64,000 nucleotides of DNA from NCBI GenBank assembly GCA_033398695.1, contig CM065819.1:8729501-8793500 (forward strand). The letters are read 5' to 3'. The stretch's first letter is position 1. Each line of letters starts with the position of its first letter. The notes beneath the pieces were generated by a model. That model did no database searches. It was not told the origin of the DNA and saw only the letters and a list, made by a program, of their open reading frames with translations. The DNA comes from Orobanche coerulescens (lineage: Eukaryota > Streptophyta > Magnoliopsida > Lamiales > Orobanchaceae). The position numbers and the translations under genes were made by a program. Below, piece after piece: positions 44,002 through 58,674 of this stretch.

Positions 44002-47000
44002 TTACAACACGAATAACTCGGGGTATCTCGATCTCATACTCTCTTCCGTCTCCCATGTGGCTTCCTCAGACCCATGCCTCGACCATTGCACTTTAACCAA
44101 AGGAATGGTTTTGTGCCTGAGTTGCTTCACCCGACGCTCTAAGATCTGAATCGACCTCTCCTCGAAGGTAATGTCGGGCCCCAACTCGATCTCTCCAAAA
44201 TCAATAATATGGCTAGGGTCTGGTACGTACTTCCTAAGCTGGGAAACATGAAATACGTTATGCACGTGTCTCAGGGACGGCGGCAAACCTAACCGATATG
44301 CAAGCTCTCCAACTCTCTCTAGAATCTAGAACGGCCCAATAAATCTCGGACTAAGTTTACCCTTCCGACCGAAGCGGTAAACTCCCCGTGTCGGCGACAC
44401 CTTAAGCAACACATGGTCTCCCACCTCAAACTCCAACAGTCGGCGACGAGTATCGGCATAAGACTTCTGTCGGCTCTGGGCCGTCACCAATCTATCACGA
44501 ATCAGGGCAATCTTCTCTCTCGACTCAACTACCATATCGGGCTCGGTACCAATCAGCTCAGACGCATCATCCCAACACAACGGCGATCTGCACCTCCTCC
44601 CACACAATGCCTCGAATGGTGCCATTTTGATCGAGGCATGCCAACTATTGTTGTATGTGCACTCGATCAACGGCAAGTGCGACTCCCAATCATCCTTCCA
44701 ATCTAAGGTACATGCTCTCAACATATCCTCCAACGTCTGGATCGTCCGTTATGACTGTCCGTCAGTCTGAGGATGGTAAGACGTACTGAGTCTCAACTCA
44801 GTCCCCAAAGCTCGATGAACCGCCTGCCAAAAATGTGATACAAACCGACCATCTCGATCTGAAACAATACTCCTAGGAGTCCCATGCAATCTCACGATCT
44901 CTGCAATAAACACTCGCGCTAGCCTCTCCGGTCCCCAAGTGTCCTTAATACCCAGGAAATGAGCTGATTTGGTTAGTCGATCAACAATAACCCAAATCAT
45001 GTTCATTCCAGTCCGAGTCCTAGGCATCCCGGTAATGAAATCCATGGAGATGTCTTCCCATTTCCATTCCGGAATGGGAAGTGGTCGTAGCAACCCCGCG
45101 GGCCGCTGATGCTCAATCTTAACCTTCTGACAGGTCAAACACTTCGCCACAAACTCGCTAACATCCGATTTCAAATTACTCCACCAATAGTTACTCCTCA
45201 CATCCTTGTACATTTTGCTCGTACCAGGATGTATGGAATAAGGCGTAGTATGAGCCTCACTCAAAATCTTCTGTCTCAGCTCAAAAACATTCGGTACACA
45301 TAGTCTGCCACGAAATCTCAAAACTCCATCATCCTGAACCACAAATCCAGGGGCTTTGCCCTTCCTCACATCCTCCCTCAGCTGGACCAAAAACGAATCA
45401 TCATATTGTTTCTCCTTTATATCGTCAGTCAAGGACGAAGTGATCTCCAACGCACATAACTGACCCTGAACTCCCTGAACCCAAACCTCGATATTCTGAC
45501 AAATAAAATCCCTCCGGATCCTACTCTGTGGTGTAAGTACCTCTAACATCTGTAACGCCACCGGCTTTCGGCTCAATGCATCAGCCACTACGTTAGCCTT
45601 ACCCGGATGAAAAAATATCTCGAGGTCGTAATATTTAATTAGCTCCAACCACCTTCGCTGTCTCATGTTCAACTCTTTTTGACTTAAGATATACTTCCAA
45701 CTCTTGTGATCCGTAAATATCTTACACGACGACCGCAGATAACTCCAAATCGTGCGTGGGGTAATTCGCCTCATACGGTTTCAACGGGCGGGACGCATAA
45801 GCAATAACCCTATCTCTCTGCATCAAAACGCATCTGAGTCCGAGGCACGAAGCATCACTATATACCACGAAATCTTCGTTCCCCTGAGGCAATGCTAACA
45901 CGGGTGCGGTAGTCGTCTCTTCAACTCGTCAAAACTATTCTGTCTGTCTGCGGTCCACTCGAATTTCTGAGTCTTCTGGAGCAACTGAGTGAGCGGTTTA
46001 GCAATCCTAGAAAATCCCTCAACAAATCGGCGGTAATAGCCGGCAAGACCCAGAAAACTTCTCACCTCCTTCACATTCTTAGGCGGCTCCCAAGCCAACA
46101 CTGCCTCTATCTTCTGCGGATCTACCCGAACTCCCTCTGCTGAAATCACATGCCTGAGGAACATCACTTCCTCGAGCCAAAACTCACACTTAGAGAACTT
46201 CGCATACAACTGCTCAGCTCTCAAAATGTCTAAAACAATCCAGAGATGTAAGGCGTTCTCCTCCCGACTCCGTGAATAGATCAGAATGTCATCGATAAAG
46301 ACGACTACGTATTTGTCCATATACTCAATAAAAACTTTGTTCATCAACTGCATGAACACTGCTGGGGCATTGGTTAGCCCGAAAGGCATAACTACAAACT
46401 CGTAATGGCCATATCTCGTCCGAAAGGCAGCTTTCGGTATATCGCTGTCCCGAATCCTCAACTGGTAGTAGCCCGATCGCAAGTCAATCTTCGAAAAGAC
46501 TGACGCCCCCTGAAGCTGATCAAACAAGTCGTCAATTCAGGGCAAAAGGTATTTATTTTTGATGGTCAACTTGTTTAATTCTCGATAATCGATGCACAAA
46601 CGAAGCGATCCATCCTTCTTCTTAACAAAAAGTACAGGCGCACCCCAAGGCGATGCGCTCGGTCGAATATACCCTTTATCTAACAAATCTCCCAACTGAT
46701 TCTTCAACTCTAGCATCTCCGACGGTGCCATACGGTACGGTGCTCGAGAAATAGGGGCCATATTCGGCTCAAGATCAATAGGAAACTCCACCTCTCGATG
46801 TGGTGGTAATCCCGGCAAGTCATCCGGAAATACGTCGGGATACTCGCTAACAACTGGAATCGAAGATATGTCTACCCCACCACCTTCCGCCTGCAGGGCG
46901 CAACACCAGTAGCCGACACAACCCTGGTTCAGAAGTTTCATCGCCTTCAAGGCGCTAATCACACTCCCCGATCTACCCGGCTTACAACCGATGAGAGTAT

Positions 47001-48234
47001 GCTCGGTGCCATCCTCGGCCACTATCGAGATGCTTCGAGTCCGATAGTTCATAATAGCACCGTGACGATTCAACCAATCATCCTCGAGGATCAAATCCTC
47101 ACCTTTAAGGTCTATAACAATGAGATTCGAGGGCCAATCTCGGATCCCAATCCTCACTGGGCAATCCCTAACCTCCCGGTCCCCAACCATACGATCCCCG
47201 CTGGGCGTACCCACTACAAACGGCTCACACTCAAACAAGCAGTCAAAACCAATACGACTAACACAATCCGAAGCAATAAAGGAATGGGTAGCACCCGAAT
47301 CAAAAAGCACTGAAACTGGATGAGTAAGGATCTGAGTGGTACCTGACGCCACTGGAACGTCTGCCTCCTCTGTGCGCCTCATCTGATACAATCGGGGGTG
47401 AACTGAACCCGAACTCGACGCTGTACGGCGATCCGGCTGACCCCGACCCCTACCACGGCCCGAACTCTGCGGAACATGAGTAGCTGGAGTGCTGTGATCC
47501 CTCTGATCGGCGGTGGTAGTCGGAACTCTAGCGGCCCTGGTGGCCCTCTCACAATGAGCTGCCCGATGCCCGGTCTGTCCGCAAGTAAAGCAAGTAACTA
47601 ACGGAAATGGGCAATCCTTCATAACGTGCTCGGGCTGACTGCAATTAAAACAAACTCTCCCGCCAGGTGCCACAGACTGGACCGAACGGTTACCCTGGGA
47701 TCCACCGGCCTGATGAAACGGCCTCTTCCCAGGTGTAGGAGCAGAACGAGACCTCGAAAACTATCCACCTTTATCGGTCGAGAGCCCGCCGGTAGTCTTC
47801 TGCTTCTTAGCTTCCGAAACCGACTCTGATTCCGGGATAGCCATATCGATCGCCAGAGCATGATCCTGGTATTCCTTCAATGTGGCACACATGAGCAGTG
47901 CCATACTCTGCCTGATATGCGGCTTCATGCGCATATTGAAGTAATGGATTTTATCGGCCTCCGTCCTCACCTGATCTTTCACAAAACCCAACTGCTGATT
48001 GTAAGAGATAATGGCCTGCGAAATCGGTACATCCTCAGGTGTGGCAGTGAAGAACTCCACGATTCTGCATTCTTTGACTGGCGGCGGACAATATTCTGCT
48101 TCCATAGCAGCCCTGAACTCTTCCCAAGTAGCTCTACGGTCTCGGGGCGCAACGGCCTCCCACCATTCCGCAGCTTCCTTATCCAGGAGGTACTGGGCAA
48201 TATGTACCCTCCTGTCTTCAGGACAAGCTACGGC
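44002..48234 (-). pseudogene. Element D gag (rest) and pol, broken
   Basis: It reads leftward from the F insertion. The gag core is followed by a stop at 47761 and two zinc knuckles ([28 protein letters not shown], about 47655-47550). Retropepsin keeps DSGATHS and RT keeps FIDDILIYS. Further stops are at 46537, 44749 and 44326. There is a one-base shift near 45905 and a deletion near 45730 removing part of RNase H. The stop at 44749 replaces the catalytic glutamate codon of integrase (GQS-stop-RT, where A has GQSERT). The C-terminus keeps the chromodomain-like WSRHG...EEATWE tail and ends at 44002. Confidence 0.92.
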
Positions 48235-51087
48235 TGTAACACCCGAATCCGAAAAGGTCCAAAATGTAACATTATGGTGACAATCAGAAATACTAACGCA
48301 AGCGAAAGACTTTAATATAAAATAAATACTCAGTCAAATAAATCAACGACTGCCAAAGTATCATCTCGACAAAGTCTCAATGAAAGAAATAATCCAAAAC
48401 ATAAGTATGAAATGAAATAAAGTTCCAAAATGCTAAATCTTAAAATACTCCATAAATGGGAATCTAAACATGGATAGGTCCTCTAGCTCCTACTCTCAAC
48501 GCTCATGCCCAGCATCCCGCTTATTTCCTGCCGCAGAGAAAAGAAAATGCGGCTGAGCTAACGCTCAGTGAACAGATATAAATAATGAGAGGTAGTAAGC
48601 ATGAAAGAATAGTGAATGAATCCAAGAAAACCTGCTGAACAAGATGTCGAAGGAATTACGGAACAAACAATGAAAGAGTCAAAACTTAAACAAAGGGAAA
48701 TGTGGACGGATGTCAAGCATAAACAAGGAAAATGCCCAAGTAACAAACAAATAACAAATCGTACAAAGGAGTCTAGCTCTCCACATGTACTAATGTGAAA
48801 TGGGGTGTATTGCACACACAGAAGTCCATTCACCAAATTCTAAACATAACTGAGTACCTAGGATGCATCCATACGCTCCCTGCAAAACAGATATACATAT
48901 GCCAAGTTCTAGACTAAGCATACATACAATATACACGGGCCAAGTGCGCTATAGCAATATAAACAAATGGGAACGCCGTGGACAAAGTCACACCTCCACA
49001 GATAGTGTCAATACCATTGGTGCATCAATGGCAAGGTCATGGAACCCCCATGACTGGTTAAACAAATATGGGCAACATAAATAGGCAAATGATGTATATA
49101 ATAATCGTGAGGGACAATTTCTAATTGTCCATTAAGATGATGACTATGGAAATGAGTATAGCATCAAGAAATAATCAAACGAACAACAAAGCAAATAAGG
49201 ATCAATAGCATCGAATAACCAACATCGAGAAGAATAAAGTCATGAGAAACTCTTACTGAAAGAGGGCGGAATATCTGTACCTTAGGAAATGAAAGCAAAT
49301 AAGAAAATGAACACAAGGAAAGGTGGATCACTCCTTCTCCACTGAATCTACACAAAATTATAATCATACATAACTTATACGTTCACTAAAATCATAACGG
49401 ATTCATTACTCCAAAGTCACTTATTAATAGGTTAAGGGTTTTACATGTGAATCTCGTTCCATTTTCTTATGATTTTTAAATTATGACAATTAAGGTTCTA
49501 AGATTTTACAATTTTTTACTAGTGATTACCACATGAGTTAAGCACCTCCCCAAATTTTTCTAGATTTTATTTCTAAGCGTAAGTATCATTTCAAAAATCG
49601 TTTTCCCAAACCTATCCAGAAACTGTACTGCAGGTATACCCCAAAAGTTTTGCATTTATCAACATAGTTAAACCTTTCAGAAAAATCTACAAAAATTACA
49701 GTAAGTCCCTGATAACTTAGATATTACCTCTGTAAAAATAGAGCTCTCAACTCTTTATAGATTTGACATGAAAAATCTCACAATTCTCCTGAAATAATTC
49801 TCTGAAAACACTGCTTTGACATATGATGACATAAAATTCAGAAACATGCCCAAATAAACTCCAATTCACTCCAAACTAATTGGATGAGTTAGTAGTCTCT
49901 TTAAACTTAGTTTTGGACTCAAGAAACTCAGAAAAACTCTTGGGTATCATCAAGATTCACCCTGCTCAAAACGACTCTAATATTCTGTAAACACAGTTTT
50001 GACATATCGTCTCATAAAATTCAAAAATCGGACTAAATCAAACTCAAATCCATCCAAACTAATTGGAATACTTTACTAAGACCCTAAACTGAGTTTTAGA
50101 GCAAAAATCCCGAATAGAACCTTTATGAAACTCGTTGTGTGATGCATACAAATTCGACTATCAAAACTGTCCCAATCAAAACATCCACATAAACCCTAAT
50201 TCTTTTTACCCTTTTTAACCCGATGTATATAAGAGTAAAATATATGTTTTATACAGATTAATTCATCATAAACACACCCCAAAACCCTTCATACGAACCA
50301 ACCAAGATTAACACAATGTAATTCCATTCGACACACATAATATAGGATTACTCGGTTTATGATCTTATGTGACAAGTTTTCATCCATAAACTTATCATAA
50401 TGAAACCAAAAGATTAGACATGCATGTTTTACGTCTATAAAACCTATCATCTGAATCAATAAACACAAAAACGACTATGGTTACCTCTGGTCGAATTAAG
50501 AGGGACGGATCAAGAACAAACGAAACAAAACTACAATTCTCGGAATGAGACCACGGTCGCGATCAACCCAAACAAGAACCACCAAGACTTCCTTTGCCTT
50601 CCTTCTCCTTGATCTTGAGCCGAATATTTTGAGAGAGAATTTCAAGTAATCTGATTGTATGTGTGTGTATTTGTTTGTTGTATGTCATATGGGGAATGAG
50701 AGTGGAAGAAGAAACGCATATTTTTATATAGGGAAGCTTAGGAGGAGCGTACAATATAATCATGAGGTTTTTAATTGTGATTGATTTCTTAGTTAATACA
50801 TATGGCGTTAGATGAGAGTTGATGGCCCAAATTTATGGGCTTGAAATCTTCTTTGATTGCATCCAAAAACGTATGATGCTCTTTTATTTTAGGGAATTAG
50901 ATTTGTAACAATTATTTAATTTGTATACTTACTTAAGTTAGTTTAATTAAGTTATATATACTAATGTTTATTTAAATGTATTTATTTGGTACACATAAGC
51001 TAAAGTTTTTATTTTATCAATAATTCACCAACTTATAAAAATTCAAATTTAACCCCAATTTAGAAATTCAGATTTTTGGGTTTTACA
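48235..51087 (-). repeat. Element F 3' LTR (2853 bp)
   Basis: It differs from 55817-58669 by scattered single-base changes only. A TATATAAAAA box reads on the minus strand at 50721-50730 (58303-58312 in the other copy). Small frames at 48558-49367 recur in the other LTR and are not genes. Confidence 0.95.
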
Positions 51088-51157
51088 ACCCTTCCCCTCT
51101 ACAAGAAAATTTTCGTCCTCGAAAATTGAAATGAACATGAAATGAAGATGTACCAGA

Positions 51158-54100
51158 CTACGAAAAGAAATGAGGATAACTTGTTCGCATCGATTCCTCG
51201 GTCTCCCAGGTTGCTTCACGCTCTGGGTGATTCTTCCAAAGAATCTTAACAAATGGAATGACTTTGTTTCTCATGACTCTTTCCTGACGGTCTAAAATAG
51301 CCTCAGGTTCTTCAACAAATGATAAGTCATCACGGATCTGATCCAACGGATATGAAACCACATGGAGCGGATGATAATTGTAGCCTCTAAGAAGAGACAC
51401 ATGAAAAACATCATGCACATGAGATAGCTGAGGAGGTAACGCCAACCGATACGAAACTTCACCAACACGCTCTAAGATTTCAAATGGCCCGATGAAACGC
51501 GGACTCAACTTCCCCTTAATACCAAAGCGTTTAACACCTCTACACGGTGATACCTTAAGGAAGACGTGATCCCCAACATTAAATGCTAGGTCCTTCCAAT
51601 GACGATCTGCATAACTCTTTTGTCGTGCTATTGCTTCTTTGAGTTTCTCCTTAGCTATAGCAACCTTCTCGTTAGTTACCGCAATCAGTTCAGGACCCTC
51701 GATAAGTCTTTCCCCAACTTCGTTCCAACAGATAGGTGCTCTACACTTCCGTCCATATAATAGTTCAAACGGGGCACCTTTGATACTGGCATGCCAACTG
51801 TTGTTATAAGCAAACTCCACCAGACATAAGTATTCATCCCAATTACCCGTCCATTCGAGAGCACAAGACCTCAGCATATCTTCAAAAGTCTGAATTGTTC
51901 GTTCAGTCTGACCATCTGTCTGAGGGTGAAAAGCCGTGCTAAACTTAAGTCTAGTTCCTCACGCCTTTTGCAAACCCTTCCAGAAACGAGAAGTAAAACG
52001 CGGATCTCTATCGGATACAATAGCTGCAGGTGTACCATGTAGTCGAACAATCTCTTGTCTAAAAATCTCTGCCAACCTGCTAATTGGATAATCTTTACGA
52101 ATAGGCAAAAAGTGAGCTGACTTGGTTAAACGATCAACCACAACCCAAATAGCATCATGCTTCTTCTGTGTGCGAGGTAATCCTGTCACAAAGTCCATGG
52201 AAATTTGATCCCACTTCCAAGTAGGAATATCCAAAGGCTGTAAAAGACCACTAGGACGTTGATGCTCAATCTTCACTTGCTGACATGTCAAACACTTGGC
52301 CACAAATGTAGCCACATCCTGCTTCATCCCATTCCACCAGAAGTTCTGTTTCAAATCTCTATACATCTTGGTTGAACCAGGATGAATAGTGAACGGAGAA
52401 CTGTGTGCTTGCACAACACAGCTTCCCGAATAGAAGAATCGTTAGGAACACACAAACGATCACCATACCATACAATTCCGTCACCATCAACACGAAATTC
52501 CGTCTGTTTACCTTCCTCCAAGTTCTGAATTATAGACCACAATTCACCATCGTCCTTCTGAGCTTCCTTAACCCGAAGTATAAGGTTAGGTTCAACCTTC
52601 AAACTCGCCCAATAACCATCATACCCACGAACACATAGTTCTACCTCCATAAGTTCCAAGTCGTTGATAATCTTTGGTGCGATATCAAGACTAGCCAGAA
52701 TTCCAGACTTCCTACTAAGAGCATCAGCAACAACATTCGCCTTGCCTGGATGATACTGGATGTTCGCGTCGTAATCCTTAAGAAGTTCCAACCAACGCCT
52801 TTGTCTCATATTCAGATCCTTCTGAGTAAAGATATACTTGAGGCTCTTATGATCAGTGAAGATGTCACATGTCTCTCCATATAGATAATGCCTCCAAATT
52901 TTCAGGGCAAACACCACCGCTGCCAACTCTAAATCATGAGTGGGATAATTGGTTTCATAAGGTTTCAGCTGTCTCGATGCATATGCGATAACCTTTCCAT
53001 GTTGCATCAGTACACATCCAAGACCTTTCTTTGAAGCATCACTGTAGATTTGGTAACCACCGGATCCAGAAGGTAAAGTAAGTATAGGGGCAGAAACTAA
53101 TCTCTTCTTAAGTTCCTCAAAACTCTTCTCCCGTTCTTCATCCCAGACAAATTTCTCACCTTTCCTCATAAGTTTGGTCAACGCTAAGGCCAAGCGTGAG
53201 AATCCTTCCACAAATCTCCTATAATAACCCGCAAGACCCAAGAAACTTCTAACTTCTGTCACAGTCGTCGGTCTCGGCCATTTAGTGATAGCCTCGACCT
53301 TTGCAGGATCCATGGTAATACCATCTACAGATACGATGTGACCCAAGAATGCCACCTGTCCCAACCAGAATTCACACTTCGAAAACTTAGCATACAGCTT
53401 CTTCTGACGTAAAGTCTCCAACACAATACGAAGATGCTCTTCGTGTTCCTTCTTCATTTTCGAATAAACAAGGATGTCGTCAATGAATACAATAACGAAT
53501 TTGTCCAAGAATTCGTGGAAGACACGATTCATTAAATCCATGAACACAGCTGGAGCATTGGTTAAACCAAACGGCATCACCAAGAATTCATAATGGCCAT
53601 ACCGAGTACGGAATGCAGTCTTAGGGACATCTTGCTCCTTCACCCTTAGTTGATGATAGCCAGATCTCAGATCAATCTTGGAAAAGAACTTCGCACCTTG
53701 GAGTTGATCAAAAAGGTCGTCGATGCGAGGTAACGGGTAACGGTTTCTGATCATGATACGATTCAACTCACGGTAGTCAATACACAGTCTCATACTACCA
53801 TCCTTCTTCTTCACAAATAGTACTGGAGCACCCCATGGAGATACACTCGGCCGAATGAATCCACGTTCCAAAAGTTCTTGAAGTTGATCCTTCAATTCCT
53901 TCAACTCAATAGGAGCCATACGATAAGGAGCTTTCGAAATAGGTTCAGCACCAGGAATTAACTCAATGCTGAATTCAACTTCACGTTCAGGAGGTATTCC
54001 CGGAAGCTCTTCTGGAAATACATCAGAAAAATCTCGGACAACAGGATGATTCTCAAGGCGAGGTTCATCCACAGAAGTATCCTTGATGGAAGCTAGGTAA

Positions 54101-55658
54101 CCCTCACAACCGTGTGAGATCAAGGTACGTGCTTTCAAAGCCGAAATGATTTTCATAGACTTAACAGGTCGAGAACCCTGATAAATGAATTCGGGATTAC
54201 TGAGGTCACCAAAGATGACACGTTTGGTATGACAGTCAATCGTGGCTCGATGTTCCGTCAACCAATCCATGCCTAGAATGATATCGAAGTCGCACATCTC
54301 CAAAGGAAAAAGATTGGCAGAACGAATTTTGTCGTCAAAACGTAAGGGACAGTTCTTAAATTCATGGCTAATAATTACTTGATTCTTCATAGGGGTGGAT
54401 ATAGATAAGGCATAGTCAAGTAATGTAGATGGGATTGTAATATGATTAGCAAATGAAACAGATACCACGGAATGAGTTGCACCAGTATCAAATAAGACAA
54501 AAACAGCTCGACCAAACATATATAAGGTTCCCGTAACGGTACCTGCAGCAGTCGCCGCCTGATCTCTGGTCAAAGCAAACACCCGACCTTTAGCAGCTGG
54601 CTGTTTCCCATTTCCCTTTCCATTATTCTTAGGACATTCACGAGCTTGATGTCCTACTACACCACAAGAAAAGCAACCTCCAGTGACTCTGTGACACGGT
54701 TTTCCTGGATGCAGCTTCCCACATGTAGCACATGGGGGAGAAGTAGCCTGATCAGGAAGCCTCTTCTGATTAGAAGGACCAGAACCGGACCCAGACCCAG
54801 AAGCACGGTTGAAATGCTGACCACGGTCACGCCCAAACCTCTGACTGTTATCACCCCGTCTATCATAGTTTCTCTGATCCTGCACCTTCGGGGTATTGAC
54901 TGGAGTAGATGACAAAGCCGGTCGAATCCTGTCACCTTCTCTGTTCCTCTTATTATTGTTCTTGGACCTCTCTCGAAGAATCTCAATGTTACGAGCTGCG
55001 TTCGCCACATGGGCGACATCTGTGAACTCTGTGTTCACAATACCATCAAGAATCCAATCGTTCAACGCCCATTTAAAATTCTTGGCCTGTTCTTCATGTG
55101 TACCAGCCTTAGCCCCCAAAAACCCAGCCAAACGAAGGAATCTCTTCATGAACTCACCAGTAGATTCATCCTCCAACTGACGGATAGTATGGTACTCACG
55201 TTCATACTTTTGCTGTTCTGATCTAGGGAAGTACTGCAGAAAGAAAGCATCACGAAACTCCTGCCAAGTCATAGTAGCAACAAAAACATCTCCACCCTTA
55301 GCCTGCTTGAATGCCTTCCACCAACTCAAGGCATCACCCTCCAGCTTATAGCTAGCCAGCCTAGCTTTGAATTCATCCGCACAACCTAACACCTCGAAAA
55401 TCTTCTCCACATGCGCAATCCGGTTCTCGGCATCGATGGAGTATTAGCAGTGCTGAATGATTTGGGTTTTGCTTCCAAACGCTCTAGCCAAACATGCATA
55501 GTGGGGAACATCCCCACCGTAACCACCGAAGTCCTGTCGGCGAATCTCGTTAGTAATCCTGGCGGTGAGATCCGGTAACAAGGCTTGAACAAAGAATAAA
55601 CAGCGTTAAAAGCGGCTTCATCACTTCCGGATGAGGTAGTAGTACGAGTGTTCACCAT
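51158..55658 (-). pseudogene. Element F gag-pol polyprotein, nearly intact
   Basis: The start is MVNTRTTTSSGSDEAA at 55658. A frameshift near 55435 separates the first ~75 codons from a 1019-codon frame. That frame has the gag core ([12 protein letters not shown]), [13 protein letters not shown] plus a CX2CX4HX4C knuckle (about 54676-54635), retropepsin DTGATHS (about 54490), [11 protein letters not shown] (about 53485-53460) and RNase H IYSDAS (about 53050). A second frameshift near 52410 falls at the start of integrase, and a stop at 51959 lies between the second Asp (SDRD) and the Glu of the D-D-35-E triad. The tail holds a [10 protein letters not shown] segment and a chromodomain-like [10 protein letters not shown] end. 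Its gag is unlike that of A-D, so it is a different chromovirus branch. Confidence 0.93.
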
Positions 55659-55800
55659 CTAAAAAATCAATAAACGAAGCAGTGAAGACAAGATTAGAGG
55701 CTAAGATCAAAATGTAAAGGAAAACGGTTAAAGCAGAAAGAAGCCTAATGTCTACCCAATCCTCACAGGTCATAACCTAAGCTCTACAGGTCGAACCTAG

Positions 55801-55812
55801 GCTCTGATACCA
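55801..55812 (-). other. Primer binding site of element F, initiator tRNA-Met (perfect)
   Basis: GCTCTGATACCA on the plus strand is TGGTATCAGAGC on the minus strand, four bases inside the 5' LTR. Confidence 0.92.
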
Positions 55813-55816
55813 TAAT

Positions 55817-58669
55817 TGTAACACCCGAATCCGAAAAGGTCCAAAATGTAACATTATGGTGACAATCAGAAATACTAACGCAAGCGAAAGACTTTAATAT
55901 AAAATAAATACTCAGTCAAATAAATCAACGACTGCCAAAGTATCATCTCGACAAAGTCTCAATGAAAGAAATAATCCAAAACATAAGTCTGAAATGAAAT
56001 AAAGTTCCAAAATGCTAAATCTTAAAATACTCCATAAATGGGAATCTAAACATGGATAGGTCCTCTAGCTCCTACTCTCAACGCTCATGCCCAGCATCCC
56101 GCTTATTTCCTGCCGCAGAGAAAATAAAATGCGGCTGAGCTAACGCTCAGTGAACAGATAAAAATAATGAGAGGTAGTAAGCATGAAAGAATAGTGAATG
56201 AATCCAAGAAAACCTGCTGAACAAGATGTCGAAGGAATTACGGAACAAACAATGAAAGAGTCAAAACTTAAACAAAGGGAAATGTGGACGGATGTCAAGC
56301 ATAAACAAGGAAAATGCCCAAGTAACAAACAAATAACAAATCGTACAAAGGAGTCTAGCTCTCCACATGTACTAATGTGAAATGGGGTGTATTGCACACA
56401 CACAAGTCCATTCACCAAATTCTAAACATAACTGAGTACCTAGGATGCATCCATACGCTCCCTGCAAAACAGATATACATATGCCAAGTTCTAGACTAAG
56501 CATACATACAATATACACGGGCCAAGTGCGCTATAGCAATATAAACAAATGGGAACGCCGTGGACAAAGTCACACCTCCACAGATAGTGTCAATACCATT
56601 GGTGCATCAATGGCAAGGTCATGGAACCCCCATGACTGGTTAAACAAATATGGGCAACATAAATAGGCAAATGATGTATATAATAATCGTGAGGGACAAT
56701 TTCTAATTGTCCATTAAGATGATGACTATGGAAATGAGTATAGCATCAAGAAATAATCAAACGAACAACAAAGCAAATAAGGATCAATAGCATCGAATAA
56801 CCAACATCGAGAAGAATAAAGTCATGAGAAACTCTTACTGAAAGAGGGCGGAATATCTGTACCTTAGGAAATGAAAGCAAATAAGAAAATGAACACAAGG
56901 AAAGGTGGATCACTCCTTCTCCACTGAATCTACACAAAATTATAATCATACATTACTTATACGTTCACTAAAATCATAATGGATTCATTACTCCAAAGTC
57001 ACTTATTAATAGGTTAAGGGTTTTACATGTGAATCTGGTTCCATTTTCTTATGATTTTTAAAGTATAACAATTAAGATTCTGAGATTTTACAATTTTTTA
57101 CTAGTGATTACCACATGAGTTAAGCACCTCCCCAAATTTTTCTAGATTTTATTTCTAAGTGTAAGTATCATTTCAAAAATCGTTTTCCCAAACCTATCTA
57201 GAAACTGTACTGCAGGTATACCCCAAAAGTTTTGCATTTATCAACATAGTTAAACCTTTCAAAAAAATCTACAAAAATTACAGTAAGTCCCTGATAACTT
57301 ACATATTACCTCTGTAAAAATAGAGCTCTCAACTCTTTATAGATTTGACATGAAAAATCTCACAAGTCGCCTGAAATAATTTTCTGAAAACACTGCTTTG
57401 ACATATGATGACATAAAATTCAGAAACATGCACAAATAAACTCCAATTCACTCCAAACTAATTGGATCAGTTAGTAGTCTCTTTAAACTTAGTTTTGGAC
57501 TCAAGAAACTCAGAAAAACTCTTGGGTATCATTAAGATTCACCCTGCTCAAAACGACTCTAATATTCTGTAAACACAGTTTTGATATATCGTCTCATAAA
57601 ATTCAAAAATCGGACTAAATCAAACTCAAATCCATCCAAACTAATTGGAATACTTTACTAAGACCCTAAACTGAGTTTTAGAGCAAAAATCCCGAATAGA
57701 ACCTTTATGAAACTCGTTGTGTGATGCATACAAATTCGACTATCAAAACTGTCCCAATCAAAACATCCACATAAACCCTAATTCTTTTTACCCTTTTTAA
57801 CCCGATGTATATAAGAGTAAAATATATGTTTTATACAGATTAATTCATCATAAACACACCCCAAAACCCTTCATACGAACCAACCAAGATTAACACAATG
57901 TAATTCCATTCGACACACATAATATAGGATTACTCGGTTTATGATCTTATGTGACAAGTTTTCATCCATAAACTTATCATAATGAAACCAAAAGATTAGA
58001 CATGCATGTTTTACGTCTATAAAACCTATCATCTGAATCAATAAACACAAAAACGACTATGGTTACCTCTGGTCGAATTAAGAGGGACGGATCAAGAACA
58101 AACGAAACAAAACTACAATTCTCGGAATGAGACCACGATCCGCGATCAACCCAAACAAGAACCACCAAGACTTCCTTTGACTTCCTTCTCCTTGATCTTG
58201 AGCCGAATATTTTGTGAGAGAATTTCAAGTAATCTGATTGTATGTGTGTGTATTTGTTTGTTGTATGTCATATGGGAATGAGAGTGGAAGAAGAAACGCA
58301 TATTTTTATATAGGGAAGCTTAGGAGGAGCGTACAATATAATCATGAGGTTTTTAATTGTGATTGATTTCTTAGTTAATACATATGGCGTTAGATGAGAG
58401 TTGATGGCCCAAATTTATGGGCTTGAAATCTTCTTTGATTGCATCCAAAAACGTATGATGCTCTTTTATTTTAGGGAATTAGATTTGTAACAATTATTTA
58501 ATTTGTATACTTACTTAAGTTAGTTTAATTAAGTTATATATACTAATGTTTATTTAAATGTATTTATTTGGTACACATAAGCTAAAGTTTTTATTTTATC
58601 AATAATTCACCAACTTATAAAAATTCAAATTTAACCCCAATTTAGAAATTCAGATTTTTGGGTTTTACA
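55817..58669 (-). repeat. Element F 5' LTR (2853 bp)
   Basis: Equal in length to the other LTR; the promoter TATA reads at 58303-58312 on the minus strand. Confidence 0.95.
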
Positions 58670-58674
58670 ACGGC

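Larger units (their letters stand above)
48235..58669 (-). mobile_element. Element F: youngest-looking Ty3/gypsy chromovirus, minus strand, nested in D
   Basis: LTRs of equal length (48235-51087 and 55817-58669, 2853 bp each) start TGTAACACCCG and end TTTTACA. The target duplication ACGGC is at 48230-48234 and 58670-58674, within the gag of D. A perfect initiator tRNA-Met primer site and polypurine tract (51088-51100) are present. The polyprotein is nearly intact. Its LTRs lack the palindrome arrays and hairpins shared by A-E and G. Confidence 0.96.

Noticed and set aside
48558..49367. Hydrophobic small ORFs repeated at 56140-56949
   Set aside because: They are part of the F LTRs, present in both copies, without coding signals.
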